This document shows positions 11,421 to 24,990 of a stretch of DNA of 64,000 bases, piece after piece. Position 1 is the first letter of the stretch. Every line of letters begins with the position of its first letter. Both the position numbers and the translations under genes were made by a program. This DNA comes from Ancistrus triradiatus (lineage: Eukaryota > Chordata > Actinopteri > Siluriformes > Loricariidae): positions 124,001 to 188,000 of the forward strand of contig JAJAGP010000860.1 of NCBI GenBank assembly GCA_025084515.1. Direction: 5' to 3'. Below the pieces are notes generated by a model. The model searched no databases and was not told where the DNA came from. It saw only the letters and a program-made list of their open reading frames with translations.

Positions 11421-12007
11421 TAGCACCACCTAGCACCATGTGGTGTTTCCACGTTCTGAGGATAACAACCTTCCACTGATTATTGCGTTTACGTGCACTT
11501 AATAATCCAGTCACAGTTGGATTTCTGCAGTTATCTGATTATTCAAGTGGTCATGTATCCAGCATACTCCAATCTAGAAACCAGATCAAGAAATCTGATA
11601 GAGAGAGCTGAAGTTTATCCCAGTAATCAGAGACCAATAGCATGTACCGCTTACCCGATTTCATCCGCATTTGGCAGTCTGTGCACGTGTGGCAGAGGGG
11701 ATAGCGTCAAAAAACATGGTCACCACATCCTCTTATTCTTAGAGATTTAGCTTCTTTTGGGCTTATTTACATAGACCAGGTGGGGGATTTTCTCGTGGGA
11801 TGTGGTAACTCTGGGATTAAACACTAAACACCCACTAAACGGCTACTTAATACTTTGTGAAAACTCTGAAACGCAATATATACTCAAGAAACTTAAGAAT
11901 TTGATTATTTAATAAATAATCAAACTGGTTGCAAAGTAGAAATCCGACTACTGCCTGGCTCACGTAAACCTAGAGGTTTCCCATTATCCATTACCCAAGT
12001 GCATGTA

Positions 12008-13577
<1,570 letters not shown>

Positions 13578-14066
13578 TATACTCCTTGTTCGGATTAGTG
13601 ACCAAATCAGATTTTCTGCCGTTATCAGAGTAGTAAGTGCATGTAAATGCACTCATGAGTCACATGGCTTTCCATGGCTTTCCCAGTCACCAAACATAAC
13701 TGAACTTTATGGGAAGTAATGGAGTGTGGTGTGAATTACATAATCCAGCCCCTTAGCCCCTCAAGTATCTGGACATCTTTCCCCCAGAAAATGGTCCAGC
13801 ATCTCACCACAAACCATTCAGGACTTGTATGAGCCTTCCAAGAAGGATTAAAGCTGGTCTGAGAGGGGGTGGTAAATATAGTGCCATTTCACCATCATGT
13901 CCCAGAAGACAAACATCTGGATCTAATCACAAAGAAAAATGCCGTGGCTTACAAAAAATAATTACGATTCTCAGAGTATCCGGTCTTGCTAGAGTCATTG
14001 TGGAGGGTAACTCAAGGCAGTGGGAACAGCATATTCATTTTCTTCCTTTTGTTCTCTCCTTCAAGC

Positions 14067-14240
14067 CAAATTTATTTATACAGCAAAGAGCTTTTTAAAA
14101 CAAAGCATTGTCTCAAAGCAGATTTATAACCATCTAGACCAACAACCCCAAGTGGCAAGGAAAATACATAACATTGGGAAGATTAAAGTACCTAAATAAT
14201 ACATTTATAATAAACGTTAATTACACAGAAGCTAAATAGA
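14067..14240. repeat. fragment of the AAGCATTGTCTCAAAGCA repeat family
   Basis: It contains AAATTTATTTATACAGCAAAG, AGCATTGTCTCAAAGCAGAT and GTGGCAAGGAAAA words, shared with 48085-48420, 58930-59082 plus 60593-60720, and (reversed) 28230-28385. It is a dispersed teleost repeat of uncertain class. Confidence 0.55.
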
Positions 14241-15164
14241 ATCATTAAAATAGAGAATATAATTAAATAAAATTTGATCAGAGTATAATAAATTAAAAAC
14301 AGTACAATATTATGAAGAATCAACCAAGTCAACTTATTACACTTAGCTGATAAGCATCACCTCAATCCCTCTTTTCTTTTCTGCTACAGCTTGTGACTAT
14401 CTAGATAGCATACATGCCCACAGGCCAGCAGACACATTCATGCAGGCACAAGCTGAGAGAATTTAGGTCATTAGTCACTCCTTTGCACTACTGTTGTTTA
14501 TCACATTCAGGAGCTATTCCAAAACTAAAACACTAAAACACACAAACACACACCACCACCTATTGCTCTTTACATCTTTTCTTTAACCACGTCTACTCAG
14601 ACTTACTCGCACGCATCGTAAATGTTCAGCCGGCGCATGTTCCACTTCAGGAGGTTAAACTAACGTGTTTGGTACGAGACGCTACAGAGACAAAAGGTGC
14701 TTATTTTGATTTGAGCAGTGGAAGGGAGTAAAGGGAAGAGGAAAGAATGCAGACTCAATAGGGTTTTATTGTGAACCTTTGTTAGAAAAACAATGGGCCC
14801 TCGAGACACAGCCTCAGCCTAATCTAGAGTGATAAAAAACACAAGTGAACAGGAAAGCCCAAGATCAGCAGTGTAAGTCAAAACACCAGAAAAACAGCTC
14901 TGCCATATGGGAGGGGGAAACCTTCTGGTGAAGGCACATTCCTGAAACGCAGAAGTTATTGTATAATTTAACAATTTCTTGCGCACTACTGGTGGTTGAA
15001 CAAGAGGAATGGCATTCAATTTTCTTCGGGTTTTAACTTTAAAATGAGTGGTTTTTAAGATTCCACTATCGTGCATGAAAACACAGATGTCTGATATCGA
15101 GTAATAGTTCAGGTATGGTAGAAAAATGTAATCATTAGGAAATACAATCAGACACTCAAGCTAT
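14241..15164. other. ece1 intron DNA, no feature recognised
   Basis: AT-rich intron between the exons at 10496 and 18443. Neither strand shows coding similarity or terminal repeats that I recognise. Confidence 0.5.
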
Positions 15165-17245
15165 ACACACAGATCACTTTATTAGATACACATCCTTGTT
15201 TCTACACTCATTGTACATTTTACTTATTCCACTTACCATAGAGGAGCACTTTGTAGTTCGATAATTACAGACTCTAGTCCATCTGTTTCTCTACATACTT
15301 TGTTAGTGGTGAATGTCTCCAATAAAGTGGGGAGTGAGTAAGTGTTTTAAAACTCCAGCAGCACTGCTGTGTCTGATCCACTCATACCAGTACAACACAC
15401 TAACACACAACCACATCAGTGTCACTGCAGTTCTGAGCTTGATCCACCACCCACACAGTACCTGATCTGTGACCCGTGACCTGATCAGAGAACAGAGTAA
15501 AGGGGACTATCAAAGTACAATGGTGCTTGAAAGTTTGTGAACCCTTTAGAATTTTCTATGTTTCTGCATAAATATGACCTAAAACATCATCAGATTTTCG
15601 CACAAGTTCTAAAAGTAGATAAAGAGAACCCAGTTAAACAAATGAGACCAGTATACTTGATCACTTATTTATTGAGGAAAATGATCCAATATTACATATT
15701 AGTGAGTGACAAAAGTATGTGAGCCTTTGCTTTCAGTATCTGGTGTGACCCCCCCTGTGCAGCAATAACTGTAACTAAACGTTCCTGTAGCTGTTGATCA
15801 GTCCTGCACACCGGCTTGGAGGAATTTTAGCTCATTCCTCCGTACAGAACAGCTTCAGCTCTGGGATGTTGGTGGGTTTCCTCACATTAGCTGCTCACTT
15901 CTGGTCCTTCCCCAACATTTGGATTGGATTAAGGTCAGGACTTTGACTTGGCCATTCCAAAACATGAACTTTCTTCTTCTGTAAACCATTCTTTGGTAGA
16001 AACGGCTTGTGTGCTTTAGGGTCGTTGTCTTGCTGCATGACCCACCTTTTCTTGAGGTTCAGTTCATGGACAGATGTCCTGACATTTCCCTTTAGAATTC
16101 TCTGATAACATTCATAAGTCATTGTTCCAGCAATGATGGCAAGACGTCCTGCCCAGATACAGCAACACAGACCCAAACCATGACACTACCACCACCATGG
16201 TTCAAAGATGGGATAAGGTTCTTATGCTGGAATGCAGTGTTTTCCTCTCTCCAAACATAAATTTTCTTTTAAACCAAGAAGTTCTATTTTGGTCTCATCC
16301 GTCCACAAAACATTCTTCCAGTAGCCTTCTGGCTTGTTCACGTGATCGTTTGCAAACTGCAGACGAGCAGCAATGTTCTTTTTGGAGAGCAGTGGCTTTC
16401 TCCTTGCAACCCTGCCATGCACGCCATTGTTGTTCCGTGTTATTCTCATGGTGGACTCATGAACATTAACATTAGATAATGTGAGAGAGACCTTCAGTTG
16501 CTTAGAAGTTATGCTGGGGTACTTTGTGACCTCGCCAGCTATTATACGCCTTGCTCTTGGAGTGATCTTTGTTGGTCAACCACTCCTGGGGAGGGTAACA
16601 ATGGTCTTGAATTTCCTCTATTTCTACACAATCTGCCTGACTGTGGATTGGTGGAGTCCAAACACTTTAGAGATTGTTTTGTAACTTTTTCCAGCCTGAT
16701 GAGTACCAACAACTCTTTTTCTGAAGTCCTCAGAAATCTCCTTTGTTCGTGCCATGATACACTTCTACAAACATGTGTTGTGAAGAGCAGACTTTGAAAG
16801 ATCCCTGTTTGTTAATAAAAAGAAATAGGGTGCCCACTCACTCCTGATTGTCATCCCATTGATTGAAAACAACTGACTCTAATTTCACCTTCAAATTAAC
16901 TGGTAATCCTAGAGGGTCCACATACTTTTTGCCACTCACTAATATGTAATATGGATCATTTTCCCTCAATAAATAAATGACTAAGTATAATGTTTTTGTC
17001 TCATTTGTTTAACTGGGTTCTCTTTGTCTACTTTTAGGACTGGTGTGAAAATCTGATGATGTTTTAGATCATATTTATGCAGACATATAGAAAATTCTAA
17101 AGGGTTCACAAACTTTCAAGCACCACTGCATGTACAGAAACAGATGGACTACAGTCTGTATTTGTAGAACTACAAAGTGCTTCAATATGGTCAGTGGATC
17201 TGATAAATTGGACAATGAGTGTAGAAACAAGGAGGTACCTAATAA
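15165..17245. mobile_element. MITE with ends near CACTTTATTAGATACA, split by a Tc1 insertion
   Basis: The left part (15165-15517) and right part (17129-17245) are inverted partners: CTACACTCATTGTACATTTT against ATTGGACAATGAGTGTAG, and GTCCATCTGTTTCT against AGAAACAGATGGAC. A full Tc1 copy separates them. Confidence 0.6.
15518..17128 (-). mobile_element. Tc1-type element with long inverted ends, GTGCTTGAAAGTTTGTGAACC family, copy 2
   Basis: Left end CAATGGTGCTTGAAAGTTTG and matching right end GTTCACAAACTTTCAAGCAC, with the inner repeat ACATATTAGTGAGTG on both sides. The length is 1611 bases. Minus-strand transposase pieces at 16449-16222 ([33 protein letters not shown]) and 16176-15895 ([21 protein letters not shown]) are separated by shifts. 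It is the longest copy of its family here. Confidence 0.9.
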
Positions 17246-17636
17246 TGTATATTTCGTATTATATTTAAGAACACAGTGAAAAAACTGGAGCCAAATGACG
17301 CTACTCTCAGTTCCTGGCTTCTTCTAAGATGAGACAAAAATTTTGCTCAATTTTTTGTCAACAAACACTTGGTATAAAACAAAGACTGGTTATGCAAAAG
17401 TCAATTTAATTCCCAGTTAGGCCTGTGGACAATTGGTCATGTTGTCTTGTTGTTTTCTCTTAAAAAGGCTCTGGAAACCTTGTTAGGATGCATAGCATCA
17501 TGGACTCCATGAGTACTGAGAAATCTGGCAGCTTCTGCTATGAAGAACTGGGTTGAAATCAAAGGACTGTAACCCACAACAAAAAAGGTGCACTGACCAC
17601 AGATTTAAGCTGACCTACAACTAGTGGTAAACCTGT

Positions 17637-17843
17637 GGGGTGAGGTAAATAGGATAGTCTACAAATTAAGGGACTGGACTCTGGCCCAGAAGGTCCAGGG
17701 TTCAAATCCCACCTCTGCCAAGCAGCCACTATTGGGTCCTTGAGCAAGACCCTTAACCCACAACTGCTTGGATTATAAGACTGTACCAATTGTAAGTCGC
17801 TCTGGATAAGGGCGTCTGCTAAATGCTGTAAATGTAAATGTAT
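17637..17843 (+). mobile_element. tRNA-derived SINE
   Basis: The B box GGTTCAAATCCC and the core GTCGCTCTGGATAAGGGCG are followed by the TAAATGTAAATG tail. The head is diverged. Confidence 0.85.
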
Positions 17844-17944
17844 TGAGGACTGGCTAAGACTTTTTACTCTGTTTTTGCCACTGTGTTATGTTGGCTTATC
17901 TTGGTTTTAGTTAAAAACATGAATCTTTTTGATAAGAGGCTTGT

Positions 17945-18272
17945 CTTAAATTAAAGAGTACTGTGCCAAAGGCTTAGGCCACCATTAGATTTGTTTTAGC
18001 AATGGTATCATGGCAGTATATGAACATATTGGCGATTACTGGACCCAAATTTCCAACTTGGATTGGTCACTCCATGATACTCTTTTCACTGATCTCCATT
18101 CCAGTCTTTGTGAGCTTTAGCATATCTTAGTTTTTTAGACCCTGTTCCTATTCCTGTACCTGAAAAAGTGGTTTCTTGGCTGCTACCCTTTCAAAAAGGC
18201 AATTCCTGATCAAGCTTCTTTCAAACAATGGACCACCTAATCTAATGGTGGCCTAAGGCTTTTGCACAGTAC
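17945..18272. mobile_element. MITE-sized deletion copy, CAGTACTGTGCAAAAGTCTT family
   Basis: The left end is AGTACTGTGCCAAAGGCTTA and the right end, inverted, is GGCCTAAGGCTTTTGCACAG. The interior keeps TTTGTGAGCTTTAGCATATC, the reverse complement of transposase words. It lies just downstream of the ece1 membrane-anchor exon. Confidence 0.72.
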
Positions 18273-18442
18273 TGTAGCTTCAATGTACAATTAATCTAAT
18301 TAAATCCAGGTTATTTATAACCCTTTGAACCCATATTTACTGATAATTAGAGTGTCAATAATTATGAGGCTGACTGTAATTCACATCACCTCTTCGCATA
18401 AACGTCTAAGATTTAAATTTGCTAATAGTTCTTGTCACTTAC

Positions 18443-18578
18443 TCTCATTATAATGCAGACCCAGGGTGAGTATACATACGAACAAGGCCACAGAGAAAGT
18501 GCACACCACCACGAGAAGCTTCCTCTCAACATGGCTGCGCTCAGCCCAGCACCTGCCTCCTAGTCCCCGCTGCAACAC
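18443..18578 (-). CDS. ece1: ece1 membrane-anchor exon
   Basis: Acceptor GTTTCCAG and donor GTAAGTG bound 136 bases (45 codons plus one base, phase 0 in, phase 1 out). The peptide runs VLQRGLGGRCWAERSHVERK and then a hydrophobic segment, LLVVVCTFSVALFVCILTLG, before LHYNE. This is the single signal-anchor of a type II protein: basic residues (ERK) on the cytosolic side, ectodomain after it. Human ECE1 has the equivalent exon from VNFHSPRSGQRCW to LGIQYQT. The GRCW motif and the helix length are kept while the hydrophobic residues vary freely, as expected of an anchor. Confidence 0.95.
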
Positions 18579-19394
18579 CTGGAAACATACAAACCAATGT
18601 AGAGTCAACAAATCACCTACAGAAATGCTTAATGTGTTAGTCTGTTTTACTGCAGCCTATAGGTCTGGAGCTTTGTACCAGGACACAAGCTAGGTCATAC
18701 AGGTTCCGTATGGTATCTTGCGGCACATTTGCCAAAGCATTTACCTGCTGATAAAAGCCAATTGGAAGCCCTGCCAGGAGAGGCAACACATGGCTGCAGA
18801 ATGTCCTTTACATATCGCTGAGCTAGTAGTGTCCCTCGTATCACTACTAGGGGTGACCGACTGTCATATACGATGACTCCCCAGATCATCACGCCAGCAG
18901 TTGGGGCAGAGTGTCACTCCACAGCAAAGGCAGGACTGAAGCGCCCACCACGAGCCCTCCACACTGGAACCTGATCATTGTCGGATCCCAAACAGAACCT
19001 GAATATGTCGCTAAAGACAATACATTCCCAGTCCATAGTGGTCCAGATTTATTTGTTCACAATGAGGGCAAGCCATGAGCGACTGGCTGTCAAAGGTAGG
19101 ACACATAATAGACCCTGTGACAACAAATTTCCCTCTGTTAAGCACCTGTATATGGTCCGGGCAGACACAGGGGTGTGTAGTGAAGGTGCTACCTGTGTCC
19201 GGATGGCGGACAACAAAACTGTGGGAGCTGCTTCTTGCTTGTCGGAGGATCAAACAATCCTCTCTACTGGTTGTTTGTCTGCACCATCCGAAGCCTGTTC
19301 AATGTCTGTCCTCATGGAATCTCAAAATTGCTCCTGACATCCTAACAGCTAGGTCAGAACAGCCTAGTTTGTTCCGTTTTGAAGTGAGGAAACG

Positions 19395-19922
19395 TAATGG
19401 CGCACTCACACTATGCAAACCGGAATAGCACGGTTGATGCTGGTTAGCTGGATAATGACAGTTATGGAGTTAACAGAGGCAGATATCCTATATTGGCCAG
19501 GCTAGCCAAGTTCTATTTATGCATTCCTGCTACTTCAACACTGTCTGAGCATCTGTTTTCTGCAGCAGGAAATACAGTCTCTAAAAAGAGAGCCAGCTTT
19601 AGCCAGGAGCATGTTGACATGCTAACATTTTTGGCTTGCAATGCAAAGTTCCTAAAGAAAGAGCGTGAATGAGTTTGTATGTAGTGTTTGCATCAGAGAT
19701 GCCCTTATTTTTCTTATTATTTAATTTGTTTCTTTAATTTATGAATACATTTAATTTATTTTTATTCATTTATTGTAAGCACTTATTTGCTCTGTTATTT
19801 AATGTTATATTTCTGAATAAAGACATGAAGTTTTTTTTTTAAACCCGATTCATCGATTAATCGAAAAAATAATCGACCGATTAATCGAATATTAAAATAA
19901 TCGTTAGTTGCAGCCCTAGTGG
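19395..19922 (+). mobile_element. hAT transposon, 3' end only
   Basis: The stretch ends in GATTAATCGA-rich subterminal repeats and TTGCAGCCCTAGT, a hAT-type end. It holds the last coding part of a hAT transposase. The 5' boundary is approximate. It lies inside the Tc1-type element at 18690-20230, so it landed there later. Confidence 0.7.
19481..19672 (+). pseudogene. hAT transposase C-terminal dimerisation domain, truncated
   Basis: Open for 63 codons to TGA at 19670: RYPILARLAKFYLCIPATST, LSEHLFSAAGNTVSKKRASF, SQEHVDMLTFLACNAKFLKK, ERE. This is the hATC dimerisation domain found at the end of hAT transposases and BED-type domesticated genes. Upstream the frame is shifted and the rest of the protein is missing, so it cannot be a full gene. 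Confidence 0.85.
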
Positions 19923-20231
19923 GCAGTTCATCAAAAAGTCCATCCTGCTTCTCTCAGTCCAATCATGCGCCCCCTCACAAAGTCTGTCAACTGGAAAATG
20001 CAAAAAGTATTTGAGTGCTTTGTAGAGGCATGTCTAAGAGTCAACCATCTCTCACTAAGAGGTACACTACTCAAAAGTAGGGCAGCGGGGGAAGCACTTT
20101 TATGCCCTCTTGTCACAAGACCCAGTGTCTAATCAGACCACACCTATAATCATTTACCTGATCATCTGAATCATCCACCTGAGACAGAACTGCATGCTAA
20201 GTTTTGCAGCCATCCGACATTTCTATCTGTG

Positions 20232-20422
20232 GGACTGTGGTGGCTTAGCGGTTAGGGTACTGGACTATGAACCAGAAGGTCCAGGGTTCAAATCCCTCCT
20301 CTGCAAAGCTGCCACTGTTGGGTCCTTGAGCAAGACCCTTAACCCACAATTGCTTGGATTGTAAGACTGTATCAACTGTAAGTCGCTCTGCATAAGGGTG
20401 TCTGCTAAGTGACATAAATGTT
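20232..20422 (+). mobile_element. tRNA-derived SINE
   Basis: GGGACTGTGGTGGCTTAGCG head, GGTTCAAATCCC B box and GTCGCTCTGCATAAGGGTG core are all in order. Confidence 0.87.
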
Positions 20423-21532
20423 ATTTTTTTGGCAATGAGTGCATATATACATACGGTGGCACAATGTTTAGTGTGAATGAGTAATGCATATGAAAACAGT
20501 ATGCACTTGGTTTAAGAGCTATTTCTGCTTATTCAGTGTCTCAGTGTCAGCGTTTTAGCTTCAGTGTGGCACTGTTCGCATCTCAGTGCAGTCACAAAAG
20601 CAGACAATAGATAACGGACAGAAGAGCTGGTATGTTTATTCACATGTAGACACAATATGAATCCAACGACATACCACACAGACTCACAAACACATGCACA
20701 AAGCTCGACTAATACCGCACACCTGACATCGTACCATACACCCTTTTATACCAGTAACCCAACCTGGCAATTAGGAGTTATACTGTGAGGGTGTGACGAA
20801 TTTACACAGGCACCGCGACAAACACACTAGCACACAGGACCGATCCCAGATCCCATCTACGATCTTTTTTGACTTATTTGTGTCTGTGCTGTCAAGCACT
20901 TAAAATATTTCATCTTGATTAACTGCAATCCAGGGCATGCTTACACATAAGCTCTGTATTCTGGAATTGGCACTGTATCCCCATGACCCTGACAAATGTG
21001 GATAAAAAATTAAATAAAAGCATTCTCTTTTTTGCACTTGCTTCGATTTTTGACACTTAAAGTTTTCCCATTAAAATGGCACTCCACAGCCACGTGAGTG
21101 AACGATATACGCTTTAAAAGAATGCATTTATTAATTGTTAACAATTCATTATCATTATTTTAATTTCAAGATGCGTCTTTTGTTCGTTGTGACTTCTCTG
21201 ACGGAGGGCTGCTCTTTAATGCAAAATCCTCATTTTATTGGGTACTTTTATTAGGAACAACATGCGCAGGGTCTTATTTCATGTGGCAGGGACATCGTTA
21301 AACCACACGCCGGCGTTTATTGCGTTTATGTCACAGAATCTGCTGTTGCAAAATAATGGGCAAAGCCTTGTAAGGGAGCGTCCGAGTGGTTTACCACCCT
21401 CGCCAGTTCTGTTCTCTATACTATCGGTCTATATAATCCACTGTACAAAATATATAAGCCCTCTATATGGTAATGCCGATGCACATATTCTGTTATTTTA
21501 TTCAATATTTTTTACTATACACACACACTATT
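20423..21532. other. ece1 intron DNA, no gene seen
   Basis: Unique-looking sequence with short tandem ACAC runs near 21515. No coding similarity or terminal repeats are recognised. Confidence 0.45.
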
Positions 21533-23077
21533 GACTTACTTAAAAATAAAGGGAACGCTCAAATAACACATCCTAGATCTGAATGAATGAAATATTCCCA
21601 TTGAATACTTTGTTCCGTACAAAGTTGAATGTGCTGACAACAAAATCACACAAAAATCATCAATGGAAATCAAATTTATTAACCAATGGAGGCCTGGATT
21701 TGGAGTCACACACAAAATGAAAGTGGAAAAACACACTACAGGCTGATCCAACTTTGATGTAATGTCCTTAAAACAAGTCACAATGAGGCTCAGTATTGTG
21801 TGAGGCCTCCACGTGCCTGTATGACCTCCCTACAACGCCTGGGCATGCTCCTGATGAGGTGGCAGATGGTCTCCTGAGGGATCTCCTCCCAGACCTGGAC
21901 TAAAGCATCCGCCAACTCCTGGACATTCTGTGGTGCAACGTGAAGTTGGTGGATGGAGAGAGACACGATGTCCCCGATGTGCTCAATCGGATTCAGGTCT
22001 GGGGAACGGGCAGGCCAGTCCATAGCTTCAATGCTTCATCTTGCAGGAACTGCTGACACACTCCAGCCACATGAGGTCTAGCATTGTCCTGCATTAGGAG
22101 GAACCCAGAGCCAACGGCACCAGCATATGGTCTCAAGGGGTCTGAGGATCTCATCTCGGTACCTAATGGCAGTCAGGCTACCTCTGACGAGCACATGGAG
22201 GGCTGTGCGGCCCACCAAAGAAATGCCACCCCACACCATTACTGACCCACTGCCAAACCGGTCATGCTGAAGGATGTTGCAGGCAGCAGATCGCTCTCCA
22301 CGGCGTCTCCAGACTCTGTCACGTCTGTCACGTGTTCAGTGTGAACCTGCTTTCATCTGTGAAGAGCACAGGGCACCAGTGGCGAATTTGCCAGTCCTGG
22401 TGTTCTCTGGCAAATTCCAAGCATCCTGCACGGTGTGGGCTGTGAGCACACCCCCATCTGTGGACGTCGGGCCCTCATTACCATCCTCATGGCTTCGGTT
22501 TCTAAACCATTTGTGCAGACACATGCACATTGTGGCCTGCTGGAGGTCATTTTGCAGGGCTCTGGCAGTGCTCCTCCTGTTCCTCCTTGCACAAAGGCGG
22601 AGGTAGCAGTCCTGCTGCTACGGCCTCCTCCTGGTGTACTGGCCTGTTTCCTGGTAGCTCCTCCAGCCTCTGGACACTACGCTGACAGACACAGCAAACC
22701 TTCTTGCCACAGCTCGCATTGACGTGCCATCATGGATGAGCTGCACTACCTGAGCCACTTGTGTGGGTTGTAGAGTCCGTCTCATGCTACCACGAGTGTG
22801 AAAGCACCACCAACATTCAAAAGTGAACAAAAATCAGCCAGAAAGCGTAGGTACTGAGAAGTGGTCTGTGGTCCCCACTGCAGAAACAATCCTTTATTGA
22901 GTGTGTTTTGCTAATTGCCAATAATTTCCACCTGTTGTCTATTCCATTTGCACAACAGCATGTGAAATTGATTGTCAATCAGTGTTGCTTCCTAAGTGGA
23001 CAGTTTGATTTCACAGAAGTTTGATTTACTTGGAGTTATATTGTGTTGTTTAAGTGTTCCGTTTATTTTTTGAGCAG
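21533..23077 (-). mobile_element. Tc1-type element, AAATAAAGGGAACGCTC family
   Basis: The left end TTAAAAATAAAGGGAACGCTC pairs with the right end GTGTTCCGTTTATTTTTTGA, followed by GCAGTATA. The length is 1545 bases. The minus-strand transposase shows the N-terminal HTH (22830-22618: [33 protein letters not shown]) and the C-terminal catalytic end (22023-21790: [18 protein letters not shown]). The middle is broken. Confidence 0.87.
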
Positions 23078-24711
23078 TATATATATATAAAAATTGATTT
23101 TATACAGTATGTAGAATGTAGAGAATAGTGATTAGGGGACTGCTTTGGACACAGCCCGTAACTTCGCATGACTCACACAGTCAAATAGCGTTAATAGCAC
23201 TAACAACACTTTTTTTTTGCATTTTCTGTTCTACCCACTATTGAATTTAGTTATCTAGTTTATTTTTAATCCTTTAATATGACACACTGGTTACTCCACC
23301 CCCAGTGTGAACAATGCAGTACACACACCCTTGTGACACATTTCACAAACAGGGTCCCAATCACACTGTTACTCACTCACAACCTTTAAACACCTCTGCA
23401 ATGATTTGCTCTTACAGGACGTGACCACACTCGGAGAATAAGAGCTCTCGAGTTTAACAGGAGCATTAACAGGCTAGTAAATTACCTCTAATGTTTATAA
23501 GCCACTTCCTCAGCTTAACTCTTTGTAAACAAGTGTCAGGTTTAATCGATGCAGGCTGCTCGGATCAGGCCTGTGCTCTGTTCCAATTGGGATTGTTCTC
23601 AGTTTAAAGAACTGTTATAACAGGAAGCCTAGGAAAATATGCTAGAAATTCTTTGACCAGTAATGAGTAACAGGTTTCGAGAAAAGACAGGATGAGCCTG
23701 TGAAGCGTGATAAGGACTGCTCAGAAGCTTGGTCATTCAGCCATGAAGGTAAAAACAAAAATACTAAGAAGTTCTGCCTGTGGAGAAAAGTTCTCATTAA
23801 AGATAAGTAAATATTGAATAGCAGTGGTCTGCTGCTTTTATAGGATCCTTTATAGAAACTCACCGTCTGAGATTAGTTATCGCAAGATAAGCAGCTATTG
23901 CGATAGCGTAGAGAAACACTGAGGTTATTTACAAGGCTATGGAGAGGATTCACGTGCATGCTTTACACTTTAAAACGTCATTTGTATTTGAGTTAGTCCA
24001 CCAAACGGGTGCCATTTCTGTCCCCAGAACATTACATGTATAGATAATGGTTAAATGTCAGCCTTAACTTAACTTGATCCTGTTACCGAAATTATTTTTA
24101 TGTTAAGCTCTGTGTCCTATTAGTATGGACGCCATGTGGTTACATTTAATAAAACACGATTTATTTTTATAAAGTGCAACAGGACCGAGTAACAAAAACT
24201 GGAAAGACTTTTGACGGGTACTCCTTATGAAAGTTAAAATGTGCTGTTAGATTCAGCGTTGAAAAAAAATAGAAAATTAAGTTGAATTTAAGAGTTACAA
24301 CATTCGCATGTTTTAGGTTACGGTAGTTTTAAGTAATCAGAGATGTTGTGCCTGAACATCTGTGTAAACATGGTTAATGAAATCCCATAATAGAGGTGAA
24401 TGACTAAACCTCAGTAAAGCCACGCTCTACATTTAAGAAAACACATTAACAAACAAATGTGAACTAAAGGCTAAACACAATATAACATAGGGAAACAATC
24501 TCAAAGTCTTATTTCAGCCTGTTGTTCCAATTCAAATCCATTCAGTGGGAAAACAGACCAGGCAACAGCACTTATGAAAGCATGGCTTGGTCTCCTCGCA
24601 ACTGTGTGAACTTATCAAGCTACTGGTTACGGTTTACTGGTTACAGCCAAATCTCTTCGGTAGGTGTGTGCTACTGGACAAAAATGGTACATACACAGAA
24701 TGAACTCTTAC
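23078..24711. other. ece1 intron flanking the common exon, no element recognised
   Basis: Low-copy-looking intron DNA. Neither strand shows a known domain or clear terminal repeats. Confidence 0.45.
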
Positions 24712-24840
24712 CTGGACGCTGGAGGGATGATACACTCCATCAGGGTTGGTGTCCACCAGTTCCTCCTCCTCGAAGGTGGCTCGTTTGTAGGATGACATCT
24801 GGAAGGTTAAATGCAGAAAAGATTCTCTCAAGGTTTCCAT
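24712..24840 (-). CDS. ece1: ece1 exon with isoform-d start and the common cytosolic tail
   Basis: Translation from ATG 24840 reads METLRESFLHLTFQ, then MSSYKRATFEEEELVDTN and on to PSSVQ before donor GTAAGAG (phase 0). The first 14 residues correspond to the human ECE-1d leader (MEALRESVLHLALQ) and have the same length. The second Met, at 24798-24796, follows CTTCCAG, a good acceptor used when upstream first exons (isoform c) are spliced in; in that case the coding part is 24712-24798. In mammals the acidic cytosolic tail encoded here governs sorting between the plasma membrane and endosomes. The ORF continues upstream of 24840, but I see no homology there. Confidence 0.9.
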
Positions 24841-24990
24841 ACCTAAACCAGGCTGGCTTTGCATCTGTAGCTTTAGCTTTTCAGTCTCCCAGAATCCATC
24901 AGGAAGAGTCCATGTGTGAGATAAGACCCGCAGGGGTGTGCTTCCCTCACTTCGCCGTGTCCTCTTATCTCTTCCCCAACTCCCCCTACA
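24841..24990 (-). promoter_or_regulatory. ece1: putative internal promoter of ece1 isoform d
   Basis: If the isoform-d ATG at 24840 is used, transcription must begin close upstream, because a good 3' splice site lies between the two start codons. The stretch has no clear TATA box. It holds two GATA-type sites in opposite orientations (AGATAAG on plus at 24919-24925; CTTATCT on plus at 24964-24970) and CACCC/GGGGAG-like runs. GATA and ETS control of ECE1 in endothelium has been reported for mammals; its use here is inference. Confidence 0.3.

Larger units (their letters stand above)
18690..20230 (-). mobile_element. Tc1-type element split by a hAT insertion
   Basis: The parts 18690 to about 19395 and 19922 to 20230 match, in order, the uninterrupted relative at 54805-55775: TTCCGTATGGTATC, AATTGGAAGCCCTGCC, AGACCCAGTGTCTAATCAGA, CCGACATTTCTATCTG. 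The transposase on minus is decayed beyond use. Confidence 0.75.
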
